In this document: in pieces, positions 41,299-50,441 of the stretch
Layout of the letters: each line of letters opens with the position of its first letter
Position numbering within the stretch: the stretch's first letter is position 1
Source: Halobacillus salinus
Lineage (GTDB): Bacteria; Bacillota; Bacilli; Bacillales; Halobacillaceae
NCBI RefSeq assembly: GCF_004684905.1
Contig: NZ_SRJC01000001.1
Coordinates: forward strand, 310,001 to 374,000
DNA: 64,000 nt
Direction: 5' to 3'
Made by a program: the position numbers and the translations under genes
The notes under the pieces: model-generated
What the model was told of the DNA's origin: nothing
The model's input: only the letters and a program-made list of their open reading frames with translations
Database searches by the model: none

Positions 41299-42143
41299 TA
41301 CCAATCATTATAACTTTTGTCCGTATGAAAGTGTTTGAAGCGATTAGCTCTTGAGAGTTTTTTACTCTTGTTCTCTTCTTCCATAGAAACCGTAAGAACT
41401 TGAATTCCATGGTTTTCACGTAGTTTCCGCAGCTTGTAGATTTGGTCATAAGTCCATTCATCGTATGCAATGGAGGAGAAATGGAAGCTTTCCCACATGA
41501 TGCCGTCTACATAAGGATACGTAGCGGTGGCAAGCGTGTCGAACCCCCAGTTTTGGATCATAGACAAATCAGGGTGTTCTTCCCTCACACTTTCCATCCA
41601 CGTAACCATCCCCTCCCTTTGCTTGTAAAGAACGTCCGGATTACCTTGGTGTTCATTGTCAATATCACCTACAGTATCAAGAAAAGCACCATCCAGGCCT
41701 TTATCGACGATCTGCTTCGTGACTTCGGTTCGGAGCACCTTTTGATAATGAGGGGAGGTGATGTCCGTTAGGTAAGAGTCCCATTCGGAATAGTAGATAC
41801 GTTCTCCATCACGATGAAAGAAATCTTCTTCGTTAAGCTTTCCAAACAAATCCGTGTTCCACTTATCAGCTTCCATCGTATTAATGTAGCCGTAGACGAG
41901 TGTTCCACCTTTTTGGATTTCTGTGATCTGTCTTTGACTATAGTAGATCGGTTCAATGATGACCAAGTCGTAGTTTCCCATTTCATCAATGATTGCTGGG
42001 GTAGGTTCGTCATAGTAGATCTTGTAATCGTAAACGGGGTACAGTGGATTTTGGGCTGAGGCATTGTGTTTACTCGATGATAAGACAACAGAACTGATCA
42101 ACAGAACAGAAGATACAAGCCAAACATGTATTCTTGATTTCAT
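41298..42143 (-). CDS. Secreted GH114-like glycosidase (PelA hydrolase-domain type)
   Basis: Protein of 281 aa with signal peptide (WLVSSVLLISSVVLSSS, cleavage after ASA near residue 30) and a TIM-barrel like endo-alpha-1,4-polygalactosaminidases. Likely catalytic residues: Asp156 in GAFLDTVGD and Glu218 in GIMWESF; VYGYINTMEAD and MIQNWGFDT are family blocks. In Gram-negative PelA this hydrolase is the N-terminal domain; here it is a separate secreted enzyme encoded divergently, 78 nt from pelD. It should trim or release the GalNAc-rich Pel polymer. TCAGGAGG precedes the ATG. Confidence 0.85.
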   Translation of the reverse strand: MKSRIHVWLVSSVLLISSVVLSSSKHNASAQNPLYPVYDYKIYYDEPTPAIIDEMGNYDLVIIEPIYYSQRQITEIQKGGTLVYGYINTMEADKWNTDLFGKLNEEDFFHRDGERIYYSEWDSYLTDITSPHYQKVLRTEVTKQIVDKGLDGAFLDTVGDIDNEHQGNPDVLYKQREGMVTWMESVREEHPDLSMIQNWGFDTLATATYPYVDGIMWESFHFSSIAYDEWTYDQIYKLRKLRENHGIQVLTVSMEEENKSKKLSRANRFKHFHTDKSYNDW

Positions 42144-42221
42144 GCAAGGTCCTCCTGATTATTTGTTTACTATTACTATACCATGATTTGAAGGTGAAGA
42201 ATCGTTAGAGGGGTGTTCAAG
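42144..42221. promoter_or_regulatory. Divergent promoter region of the pel locus
   Basis: 78 bp separating the glycosidase gene from pelD. On the minus strand GGTATAGTAATAG gives a -10-like element. The two promoters must overlap or share operators, allowing joint control of polymer synthesis and cleavage. Confidence 0.45.
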
Positions 42222-43457
42222 ATGTTTTATAAACAAACCAGTACTGTGAGAAAGGTAATAGAATTGCTAGTTATTCTGCTGATCGCAGGTTTTGTGGACC
42301 AAGTCTTCAGCTTGAATATGGTCGAGTGGGTGTTCAATCCATTCTTCATCATTGTCCTTCTTTTTGCTCTTCGTTATGGATTGGTAATGGGGCTTGCCAG
42401 TTTTCTACTCACTCTCGGCTACTACATGATCGAGATGTCCCTCTCAGGAGGAGATGTCTTCCTCCTGTTTTACGACCCCGACAATTACGTGGAATTATTA
42501 TATATATTAGTAGTTGCGGTCTTGGGAGGTTTGTTTTCCACCTCTTGGAAAGAACGCTACGAGTCTCTCCATTACACATATGAAGAAACGAATGATGAAA
42601 ATATCGAAATGAAAGAAGTCATTGAGTTATTGGAACAGTCACAGCGCTCGATGCAAGAACGGGTCCTTGAAAGTGAGTACTCCCTGAAGAGGCTCTATGA
42701 TGTCGCTAAGGCTCTGGATCAGCCTTCTCCAGACTTGGTGAGAAACGAAGCGATCCGTTTGATTGCAGACCTGTTCCAATCGGAAGAAGTCGCACTTTAT
42801 CATGTAGATTCTTCCCAGCATGCGATGCGTCTGTTTGTCCGAAAAGGGAGCGGCGATTCGTTCCCACAGACTATTTTCATTGACCGCGGTTCGATGATGT
42901 ACCAACGCTTATTTGCGGAGAAGACGATTACCATCCGCACCGTGCAAGACGAGGAAGATGCTCCCGTGCTCGCAGGACCTGTCCTGTCGAACGGAACGAT
43001 CAAAGAAGTCCTCATCATCCGCGACTTGGACTTTGCCAGATTGACAAACTATGAAATTCAGATTCTATCCATCCTTCTAGACTGGCTCGCCGACCGTTTA
43101 GAGAAATCCCACAAGGCGATTATGAAAGAAGAAGAGAAGTGGATGTATCCAGGTACCGGGATTTATTATAAAGAAGCATTTGATGAGAAAGTACATGTCC
43201 AGGAAAAACGTAGTCAGACCTACGGGGTTCCTTTCAGTACTCTCAGAATGGACTTCAATGAAACGGAAGACAGGTCTCTCTTGGAAGTAGAAGTTATCCT
43301 ACGGGCCTATTTAAGAGAGATGGATATCATCGGATATGACGAGGACAATCGTCAACTTCTTTTCTTGCTTCCTGGTACAGAAAGCTCGAAGTCTTCCATA
43401 GTAGAAGATCGAATTTCGAAATATCTACATGAAAAGGGTGTTCGCTATGCAGAATGA
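42222..43457 (+). CDS. pelD: PelD-like c-di-GMP receptor (TM-GAF-degenerate GGDEF)
   Basis: Protein of 411 aa. Membrane helices span residues 10-105, then a coiled coil (about 120-155), a GAF domain (about 160-290) and a degenerate GGDEF domain (about 305-411). In the last, R365-E-M-D368 occupies the I-site position (RxxD), while the GGDEF signature itself is lost (GYDEDNRQLLFLLPG). This is the PelD plan: no synthesis, but c-di-GMP binding that activates polymer production. ATG 42222 has GAGGGG 9 nt upstream. First gene of a five-gene operon. Confidence 0.87.
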   Translation: MFYKQTSTVRKVIELLVILLIAGFVDQVFSLNMVEWVFNPFFIIVLLFALRYGLVMGLASFLLTLGYYMIEMSLSGGDVFLLFYDPDNYVELLYILVVAVLGGLFSTSWKERYESLHYTYEETNDENIEMKEVIELLEQSQRSMQERVLESEYSLKRLYDVAKALDQPSPDLVRNEAIRLIADLFQSEEVALYHVDSSQHAMRLFVRKGSGDSFPQTIFIDRGSMMYQRLFAEKTITIRTVQDEEDAPVLAGPVLSNGTIKEVLIIRDLDFARLTNYEIQILSILLDWLADRLEKSHKAIMKEEEKWMYPGTGIYYKEAFDEKVHVQEKRSQTYGVPFSTLRMDFNETEDRSLLEVEVILRAYLREMDIIGYDEDNRQLLFLLPGTESSKSSIVEDRISKYLHEKGVRYAE

Positions 43458-44376
43458 GTGGATGAATCCTTTTCCGATATTATTATTTTATGTCATACAT
43501 GCTATCGTTGTTCTTCTTATTTATGGGCTGATCAGTAGAAGAATGAAAGAAGAAAATAAGGCAACATGGCAGTGGATCACGGCTGTCAGTCTGTTCCTTC
43601 CAGTAATCGGCGAGCTGTTTGGTCTCGTTGTTTGGTTCGTCGCTGGTAAATGGGGGACTAACGATATGTTGGATGATTATGATCAATACGTGAACTATAA
43701 ACCACTTATGCTCGAGCAGCTGCGTACGGAAGCGAAGATGAGTGATGAACTGCTTCCTTTTACAGAAGCATTCTCTGATGAAGGCAACAAGCAGCGGAAA
43801 GACCTGATCCTCCGTTTGATCAATTCACGTATTGTAGATAAAGGGAAATACTTGAATTTAGGGTTGAACAATAATGATTCAGAGACCGTTCACTATGCTG
43901 CAACGACGATGAATCATTTGATAGACAACTACGTAAAAGAACTGCATCTACGTAAGCAGGAACATGAAACAGGAAATGCATCGACGCTTGAACCATTACT
44001 GTTAACGTATGATAGTTATTTGAATAGCGGCCTGCTCCAAGAAGCTGCCTATAAGCGGCTGGAGCAATCGTATATCGACTTGATGGAAGAAGAAGTAAGC
44101 AATGGAGTGGAAGCAAAAGTGTTATTCCACATGCTAGGAGAAGCTTATCTATCTAGAAGTCAGAAAGAGCAGGGTATGACAACCCTCACTATGTTGACTG
44201 AACATTTCCCTTCTGAACCAGAAGGGTATTTGAGTAAGATTCGTTTTTATTACCAAGAAAAAGATTGGAAAGGGATTCAGTCCACTCTAGCTGAACTGAG
44301 GGAACGTGTGCCGAAAGAGCGCATCCCGCATAATCAGCAGTTTGTTCTGGATCAGATGTGGGGGACTGCGCAGTGA
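43447..44376 (+). CDS. pelE: PelE-like membrane/TPR protein
   Basis: Protein of 309 aa with two N-terminal helices (ILLFYVIHAIVVLLIYGLI and ITAVSLFLPVIGELFGLVVW) and a helical, TPR-like remainder (AKVLFHMLGEAYLSRSQKEQ and SEPEGYLSKIRFYYQEKDW). This fits PelE, a membrane scaffold of the Pel synthase that binds PelD. It overlaps pelD by 11 nt; AAAAGGGTG precedes ATG 43447. Sequence conservation of PelE is low, so the name rests on topology and operon position. Confidence 0.8.
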   Translation: MQNEWMNPFPILLFYVIHAIVVLLIYGLISRRMKEENKATWQWITAVSLFLPVIGELFGLVVWFVAGKWGTNDMLDDYDQYVNYKPLMLEQLRTEAKMSDELLPFTEAFSDEGNKQRKDLILRLINSRIVDKGKYLNLGLNNNDSETVHYAATTMNHLIDNYVKELHLRKQEHETGNASTLEPLLLTYDSYLNSGLLQEAAYKRLEQSYIDLMEEEVSNGVEAKVLFHMLGEAYLSRSQKEQGMTTLTMLTEHFPSEPEGYLSKIRFYYQEKDWKGIQSTLAELRERVPKERIPHNQQFVLDQMWGTAQ

Positions 44377-46205
44377 AAAAGCAAACGATCATCCTCAGTG
44401 TGTTTCTCGTTTTCCTATTACTTGGCATGATCACGCTTTTCCAATTGATTCGCATGGAAAAGATGCATTTATGGCTGGCGCCCAAAACATCACCACAAGT
44501 GCAGGTGAAGACAATGACGGCAAGCGGAGCCCAACAAGAAGGGCAATCGTTGATGGTGTACCTTCATAAAGATGACAGTGAACTCTCGAGTCTTGCCATT
44601 GAAAACGTAGAGAAAACCTTAGACTATGCAAAAGTTCCGCATCAATCGATTTCCATCGAGGAAATCAAACAGCTAGAACCGTCTCCTTATTCGATTTTAG
44701 TGCTCTCGGGTGAACATACGAATAAGTGGCCGAAACCAGCAATCACGAAGTTTGTGGAAGAAGGCGGACGGTTGATGATTGCAGGACGCTTTGTAGATCC
44801 TGCTTGGAACGAACTCGTTGGAATTGAAGAATCAAAAGATTTTATAGGAGATATCTATGGAATAGAATTCGAACAGGAACTTTTCCCGGGCTATGTCGAT
44901 CTAGTACCTGATGATGTACTACTGGACCATAGTATGGGAGAGGTAGAATTAAAAGCGGAATCAGAGCTTTATCTTACTGCAGAGGATCAACCAATGGTAT
45001 GGACCTATCCTTACGGTGAAGGCAAAGTGCTGTATTGGAATACGACTGCAGTAGTGAGTAAAGTTGTACGAGGACTATTGCTTCAATCCATGTCACTTCT
45101 ACCACCGGAATTCGTGAGTTCCCAAGCGGCAATCAAAGTGTTGCATATTGACGACTTTCCATCACCAGTCCCATATGAAACGTCAGAAAGCATATTAGAA
45201 CAGTATGACCTTTCTATAAAGGACTTCTATAAAGAAATCTGGTGGCAGGATATGCTGGATATAGCAGACGATTACGATTTTGCGTTGACTGGATACATGA
45301 TCGGTACGTACCGGGATGACATGAAAGTTAAAGGTGAAGAATTAATTGAGAGAAGCAAGTTTCCTATGTTGTATTTTGGTAGGAGCATACTTCGTTATGA
45401 TGGTGAAATAGGTCTTCACGGTTATAACCATCAGTCCATGGTAACCGCGGATGAACCGACCAATCCAGATCTTGGTTATCGTGAATGGGAAAGCCAAGAG
45501 GCTATGGAAGATGCAATTGAAGAAGCTTCCAGTATGTTCTCGTACTATTTTCCTGACGAAGAACTGACATCCTATGTCCCACCATCCAATATCATAAACC
45601 GTACAGGAATCTCTGCTCTGGCGGAGTCGCTTCCAAATCTTCAAACTATAGCATCATTGTATATTACCGGAGATGAAGCTAGCTTCGAGCAAGAATATGA
45701 ATTTGATGAGGAATATGAGGATATCTACCATTTCCCAAGAATAACAAGTGGCTACTTAGAGACGAAGTTCGATAAATTCTCGCAAACTGACGCCATTGCC
45801 CATCTCGGAGTGTTCGCACACTTCCTTCACCCGGATGACGTTCTCGATACGTATCGGTCCAATGGGCAAACGTGGGAAACGATGAAATCTCACTTAGTGG
45901 ACATGGGAGAACATATTCAGACAAACTATTCCTACTTGGAACCATTGACTCAATCAAACGCTACGAAAAAGATGATCCAGTATCAAGAATCGGAAATCGA
46001 AGTCGACTATCAGAAAGATCAAATCGTCATCGATGGCACTGGTGTTGTGAATCCATCAACCATTTTCGTCCGTGTGGAAGAAGGAAAAGCCTTAGAAACT
46101 GGTACTTTCGATTTTGGTGAGGTGGAGGAATACGGTCACCACTTGTACTTGGTGACGATGACGGAGCCTGAGGCCAAACTGCAAGTCAAGGAGGTTACAG
46201 AATGA
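44373..46205 (+). CDS. PelA-like polysaccharide deacetylase (DUF2194)
   Basis: Protein of 610 aa anchored by one N-terminal helix (IILSVFLVFLLLGMITLFQL). Residues 60-240 form a flavodoxin/GATase-like region; residues 250-490 form a CE4-like deacetylase with HIDDFPSP (258-265) and HGYNH (349-353) as probable metal and base motifs. It corresponds to the deacetylase part of PelA without the glycosidase domain, the form found in Gram-positive pel operons. It should remove acetyl groups from poly-GalNAc outside the membrane. A GTG start overlaps the pelE stop (GTGA). Confidence 0.82.
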   Translation: MKKQTIILSVFLVFLLLGMITLFQLIRMEKMHLWLAPKTSPQVQVKTMTASGAQQEGQSLMVYLHKDDSELSSLAIENVEKTLDYAKVPHQSISIEEIKQLEPSPYSILVLSGEHTNKWPKPAITKFVEEGGRLMIAGRFVDPAWNELVGIEESKDFIGDIYGIEFEQELFPGYVDLVPDDVLLDHSMGEVELKAESELYLTAEDQPMVWTYPYGEGKVLYWNTTAVVSKVVRGLLLQSMSLLPPEFVSSQAAIKVLHIDDFPSPVPYETSESILEQYDLSIKDFYKEIWWQDMLDIADDYDFALTGYMIGTYRDDMKVKGEELIERSKFPMLYFGRSILRYDGEIGLHGYNHQSMVTADEPTNPDLGYREWESQEAMEDAIEEASSMFSYYFPDEELTSYVPPSNIINRTGISALAESLPNLQTIASLYITGDEASFEQEYEFDEEYEDIYHFPRITSGYLETKFDKFSQTDAIAHLGVFAHFLHPDDVLDTYRSNGQTWETMKSHLVDMGEHIQTNYSYLEPLTQSNATKKMIQYQESEIEVDYQKDQIVIDGTGVVNPSTIFVRVEEGKALETGTFDFGEVEEYGHHLYLVTMTEPEAKLQVKEVTE

Positions 46206-47623
46206 AAATCGGAATGGTTGTCGAAGGAAGTTATCCTTACGTAAGCGGAGGAGTTGCGAGCTGGGTGCAGATGGTGGTCCAGAAGATGCCGCAACATGAA
46301 TTCGAAATCATCACGATCACTCCGGAGTCGATGACGGAGAAGGATTTCCGTTATCAGCTCCCGGACAATATTTCTGGTATTACGAACCTACCATTGAATT
46401 TGAAACAGTTTCAACGGAGGCGTCAACAACCGCTCACACCTGAAGATGAACAGGCGATCACAGATTGGATGATCTTCAATAGTACAAGCTCAGCGGCATT
46501 GGATGCCTTAGGACGTAAGCTTGGCAGTTCATCTGTGTTCTTCTCTAGTCCGCTATTTTGGGAGATTGTACAAAAGAGTTATCAGGAAGAGCAGCAAACT
46601 GGGTCGTTTATTGACTACTTCTATATGTGGCAAGGGATGTTCACACCAATCCTCGAGCTGCTTCAGTTCGATTTTCCGAAAGTGGATGTCATCCACTCTG
46701 CATCAACGGGTTATGCAGGATTAGTAGCTTCATTGATCAAGCGTCAGCAGGATATACCGTTTCTGCTGACAGAACACGGTATTTATTCTCGTGAGAGGGA
46801 AGAGGAAATTCTTCAAGCGAGTTGGATTGCGAGCTACTATAAGAAGAGATGGGTCCAGTTCTTTCATCATCTGTCCAAGCAGGCCTATGAAGACGCCGAT
46901 CACATCATTACCCTTTTCCAGCGTAATAGTGAACTTCAGCTGGAGATTGGGGCCTCGGCAGATAAATTGATGATCATTCCGAATGGTATCCAATATGACC
47001 GCTTGTCGACTGTTCAAAAACTTCCAAAACAAGAGAATAAACTGGTCATCGGCGCTATCGTCCGAATTGTGCCGATCAAAGATATTAAAACGATGATCCA
47101 GGCAGCCAAATTGTTGGATGAGCGAGGGATACCGTTTGAAATGCATATTATGGGACCGTTAGATGAAGACGAGGAGTACGCGGACGAATGCTATCGCTTG
47201 ATTGAACAATTGAATTTATCTTCCAGGGTTTTCCTTGTTGGGAAAGTCAATATTATGGAGTACTTGCCTATGTTCGATGTCTGCTTGCTGACAAGTATCT
47301 CAGAGGGACAGCCCCTCGCCGTATTGGAAGGGATGGCTGCCGGTATTCCGTGGATCGTATCCGATGTTGGAGCTTGTGCCGAACTGGTCTTCGGAAGAGA
47401 AGGAGACCCGTTTGGGCCGGCTGGCTTTACGGTACCTCCTGTCCATCCGGAAGAGGTTGCTCAGTATTGTGAGTGGTTTTATAACCATCCGGAAGAAGCG
47501 GAAAAGTTTGGGATGAACGGTAAGAGACGGGTGGAGAAGTATTACCAAGTCCATCAGTTCATCGATCAATATGTCGACTTGTATGAGGAAAGGAGAGTTG
47601 TGCATGGCGGGCATCGGGTTTAG
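46202..47623 (+). CDS. pelF: PelF glycosyltransferase (GT4)
   Basis: Cytoplasmic glycosyltransferase of 473 aa, GT-B fold. N-terminus MKIGMVVEGSYPYVSGGVAS is diagnostic for PelF; the nucleotide-sugar part has IIPNGIQYDRL, GAIVRIVPIKDI and the EX7E-type motif EGQPLAVLEGMAAGIP. It polymerises UDP-linked GalNAc/Glc-type sugars. Joined to the upstream gene by an ATGA overlap and to pelG by a 20-nt overlap. Confidence 0.93.
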   Translation: MKIGMVVEGSYPYVSGGVASWVQMVVQKMPQHEFEIITITPESMTEKDFRYQLPDNISGITNLPLNLKQFQRRRQQPLTPEDEQAITDWMIFNSTSSAALDALGRKLGSSSVFFSSPLFWEIVQKSYQEEQQTGSFIDYFYMWQGMFTPILELLQFDFPKVDVIHSASTGYAGLVASLIKRQQDIPFLLTEHGIYSREREEEILQASWIASYYKKRWVQFFHHLSKQAYEDADHIITLFQRNSELQLEIGASADKLMIIPNGIQYDRLSTVQKLPKQENKLVIGAIVRIVPIKDIKTMIQAAKLLDERGIPFEMHIMGPLDEDEEYADECYRLIEQLNLSSRVFLVGKVNIMEYLPMFDVCLLTSISEGQPLAVLEGMAAGIPWIVSDVGACAELVFGREGDPFGPAGFTVPPVHPEEVAQYCEWFYNHPEEAEKFGMNGKRRVEKYYQVHQFIDQYVDLYEERRVVHGGHRV

Positions 47624-49076
47624 GCTGCAGAAACTTTTCCAAGAGGATTATTTTTCATCCAGGATCAAAGCATATGCCTTTGCGGGGCTTGTGACGGCTG
47701 GACCGTGGTTGATTGTCATCGCTACGATCGCTTTGATTCAGTGGTTGACTGCTCAATTCACGGCGCTTGGCCAGGAAGAACGTGAGCTGTTCAACATTTC
47801 CGTTGCTTACTGTTTCATTTTCTCGCAAGTTATATTCGGCTTGCAGCAGCTGGTCGTCACTCGATATATTGCCGATTTGATTTATGAACGAAAACTTTCG
47901 GACGTGTTTCCGGCCTTCATCGGGATGAGCAAAGTAACCCTTCTATTAGCTCTCGTAACGTGGGGGGGTTTCGTATCTTTTTCTGCGCTTCCTTTTCTAT
48001 ATGAAGTATTGATACTAGCTCTCTATGTAACGATTAATATGATTTGGGTGCTGTTTCTGTTTTTGAGTGCGGCAAAGAACTATCAGGCAGTCGCCTACAG
48101 CTTTCTCGTTGGTGGAGTGATTGCTGTCGTTGCGGTAGTTGGTTTGGGAATGAATATCGAACGGTTCGTCATACCGCCTCACACAAGTAGTTTCATGCTT
48201 CTGCTCGGCTTCACGTTCGGTATGGTCGTGACCATGTTCGGGCTTCTGCTGTCGATGTTGATTACGTTCGGTGAACGGAAGACAAGTGGTCAGTTCAGTT
48301 ATTTTCACTACTTTGACCGCTTCCCATCCCTGTTCTGGACGGGGTTTCTCTATAATACTGGTGTCTGGGTTTGTAACTGGACGATTTGGTTTGGAGAAGG
48401 TCGGTCCATTTTGATCGACACCTTCGTGTACCATCGAATATATGATACAGCAATCTTCTGGTCTTATTTAACGATTGTACCTGCTCTGATTATATTCGTC
48501 GTATCCGTTGAAACACGCTTCTATGATCGCTACCGAGTATTTTACGGCAACGTGAACTACGGTGGGACGCTGGACCAGATCAAAAGATCGAAGTCTAAGA
48601 TGCAGCGCGTATTGAAACAAGAGATGGAGCGTCTAGTCCGAAGCCAAGGGGTCTTCAGCTTGCTGGTCATCTTATCGATTGGTTTTGTCGGAGAGTTCTT
48701 CAACCTCCAACCGATTCTGATTTCGATTTTCCGGTTCACCACAATAGGTGCCTTTGCCAATGCGATGGTGCTCGTCATTACGTTGATTTTACTGTACTTT
48801 GAAGACCGGAGAGGTGCAATGTACACGAGCATTTGTTTCTTCACGGCGAACCTTGTCTTATCGATCGCCTTACTGCCGCTCGGGTTTGATGGGTATGGAT
48901 TGAGTTTCTCGATCGGTTCCACGATAGCGTTCTTGTTCGCAGTCATCCGTTTGATTACGTTTATTGAGAAAGTAGACTATCACGCTTTCTGCCAGCCGAA
49001 TGAAACGAGAGTCAAGAAACCGAGAACGTTCTTCACCAGGACCGGGCAGTTGCTGAACCGTCAAAAAGCAAGTTGA
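47604..49076 (+). CDS. pelG: PelG polysaccharide transporter
   Basis: Membrane protein of 490 aa with about 12 helices, beginning MAGIGFRLQKLFQEDYFSSR, the conserved PelG start. A MATE/Wzx-like exporter that passes the polymer made by PelF across the membrane and forms the synthase complex with PelD and PelE. AAAGGAGAG lies 7 nt before ATG 47604, inside the end of pelF. Last gene of the operon, with no outer-membrane pelB/pelC counterparts, as expected in a monoderm. Confidence 0.93.
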   Translation: MAGIGFRLQKLFQEDYFSSRIKAYAFAGLVTAGPWLIVIATIALIQWLTAQFTALGQEERELFNISVAYCFIFSQVIFGLQQLVVTRYIADLIYERKLSDVFPAFIGMSKVTLLLALVTWGGFVSFSALPFLYEVLILALYVTINMIWVLFLFLSAAKNYQAVAYSFLVGGVIAVVAVVGLGMNIERFVIPPHTSSFMLLLGFTFGMVVTMFGLLLSMLITFGERKTSGQFSYFHYFDRFPSLFWTGFLYNTGVWVCNWTIWFGEGRSILIDTFVYHRIYDTAIFWSYLTIVPALIIFVVSVETRFYDRYRVFYGNVNYGGTLDQIKRSKSKMQRVLKQEMERLVRSQGVFSLLVILSIGFVGEFFNLQPILISIFRFTTIGAFANAMVLVITLILLYFEDRRGAMYTSICFFTANLVLSIALLPLGFDGYGLSFSIGSTIAFLFAVIRLITFIEKVDYHAFCQPNETRVKKPRTFFTRTGQLLNRQKAS

Positions 49077-49120
49077 GCAAAAGGGATAAGAAGCATCAAG
49101 CTTCTCATCCCCTTTTTGTT
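49077..49120. terminator. Terminator of the pel operon
   Basis: AAAAGGGATAAGAAGC and GCTTCTCATCCCCTTTT pair with one mismatch around a 4-nt loop, followed by TG. The stop of the opposite VOC gene lies inside. Confidence 0.8.
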
Positions 49121-49437
49121 TCCTCGACAATCAACCATTCAATAACCTCTTCTCCTAGTTGGTAAAAAGAACTTGACCAATCATCCATTCGGAACGGCCC
49201 TTCGATCCAGACTGCTTCAGCAGGAATCTCGGAAGCATCTTTCACCTCCAAGCAGATGTGTCCTTGTAGAGAATCAGGCGACTCGATCAGCTCCACCAAC
49301 CATTCATTTTTCTCCATAAACGCAATTTTTTCTTCTCCGAGCGTAAACCGTTTTACAACTTGGAACCCAAGACGCTCGTATATATCGACGGAACTGGTCA
49401 ATTCCTCTACTGGTACTCCGAGATGATGCACCTTCAT
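49105..49437 (-). CDS. VOC/glyoxalase-like protein (110 aa)
   Basis: Single vicinal-oxygen-chelate domain: VHHLGVPVEELTSSVDIYER then LGFQVVKRF, EWLVELIESPDSLQGHICLE and GPFRMDDWSSSFYQLG. Potential metal ligands are His in HHLGV and HICLE plus Glu in LVELIE. The role is unknown. Its start overlaps the stop of the QueA-like gene (ATGA), making it the third gene of a tight SDR/QueA-like/VOC operon. Confidence 0.8.
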   Translation of the reverse strand: MKVHHLGVPVEELTSSVDIYERLGFQVVKRFTLGEEKIAFMEKNEWLVELIESPDSLQGHICLEVKDASEIPAEAVWIEGPFRMDDWSSSFYQLGEEVIEWLIVEETKRG

Positions 49438-50441
49438 TTGAGAATCAGATTCATGTCCCCGAACTCATGCCACAAATAACCTTTCTCAAGCGCTTGATGG
49501 TACGCACTCATCAACTTCTTCTTTGGTAAAAAAGCCGTCAGCATATGCAGGTGACTCGCTTCCGGCTCATGAAAGCCAGTCAGCAGTCCGTCTACTGCCG
49601 CGATCGTATAACCCTCATCCACATAAAGCCTAGTCGTACCTTCTATTGGCTCGACCTCCCCATGTGAGGTGACGGCAGATTCCAGTGCCCGCACTACGGT
49701 TGTGCCGACCGCAATTACACGGTTCCCAGTTCTTCTAGTGTCCTGGATGAGTTCGGCAGTTGCTTCAGGCACACAAAACGCCTCCGGATGATTGTTAGGA
49801 TTCGGCCAACGGTCTTTTTCATAATAGCTTAGCCCAGCGTGTAGCTGAATGAACGCAAGCCTGACTCCTTTTCGTTTGAGCTTCTCTAGCAACCCCCAGG
49901 TGAAAGCCCTCCCAGCAGACGGCATCTCTACAGAGCCAGGAACCGATCCATAAACTGTTTGATAGGTATCGAGCGAGAAGGGGCGATGGATATATTCATA
50001 GCGAACCGGCTCACCATTACGATAGATGAAATCGAGCAAGTTACTACCGCTAATCGAAAACTCAAGCGTAACAAGTGGGTGTTCACTACCATGACCAGTG
50101 ATCATTGCTTCCACCTTTTCTTCAAGTTGAATCGGTCTATCAATTGCCAAGAAATCCCCTACCACAAGTGCTTCCCAGCTTGTGGATGATCGTTTTCTAG
50201 AAAGGCGAATCTCGAAGGTGTGATTTCCTTGAGATGCCTCCAGCACTGGAGGGATCGTACGACTGTTGTTCAAGACGAGCAGGTCCCCAGGGTTCAGGAA
50301 TTGATCTATTTCGTTAAAGTTGTTGTGAAAGAGCTGCTGGTCCTTATCGATTGACAGCAAACGAACCTGGTCCCGCCTGCCGCGGACAATCTCAGCTGGT
50401 GTTTGGGCATTCAGATTCTCTGGTATGGAAAAAGCATGCAT
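49434..50441 (-). CDS. QueA-like protein (S-adenosylmethionine:tRNA ribosyltransferase-isomerase family)
   Basis: Protein of 335 aa covering the whole QueA fold: NPGDLLVLNNSRTIPPVLEA, EMPSAGRAFTWGLLEKLKRK and IAVGTTVVRALESA. Canonical QueA carries SVAAPTAGLHFT at the second motif; here it is SVEMPSAGRAFT, so this is a divergent paralogue rather than the housekeeping enzyme of queuosine synthesis (usually beside tgt and ruvB, absent here). It may transfer ribose from AdoMet to another acceptor. Overlaps both neighbours by 1-4 nt. Confidence 0.82.
   Translation of the reverse strand: MHAFSIPENLNAQTPAEIVRGRRDQVRLLSIDKDQQLFHNNFNEIDQFLNPGDLLVLNNSRTIPPVLEASQGNHTFEIRLSRKRSSTSWEALVVGDFLAIDRPIQLEEKVEAMITGHGSEHPLVTLEFSISGSNLLDFIYRNGEPVRYEYIHRPFSLDTYQTVYGSVPGSVEMPSAGRAFTWGLLEKLKRKGVRLAFIQLHAGLSYYEKDRWPNPNNHPEAFCVPEATAELIQDTRRTGNRVIAVGTTVVRALESAVTSHGEVEPIEGTTRLYVDEGYTIAAVDGLLTGFHEPEASHLHMLTAFLPKKKLMSAYHQALEKGYLWHEFGDMNLILK

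Noticed and set aside
41189-41314. 41-codon ORF starting MKVYIEKF
   Set aside because: It runs through the terminator hairpin and the end of the GH114-like gene; the upstream AAAGG is too close to be a good site.
42144-42221. c-di-GMP riboswitch ahead of pelD
   Set aside because: Only 78 bp separate the divergent starts and no conserved aptamer blocks are visible; control seems to be at the protein level.
49434-50441. Housekeeping queA assignment
   Set aside because: The conserved motif differs and tgt, ruvB and yajC are absent from the neighbourhood, so no gene symbol was given.
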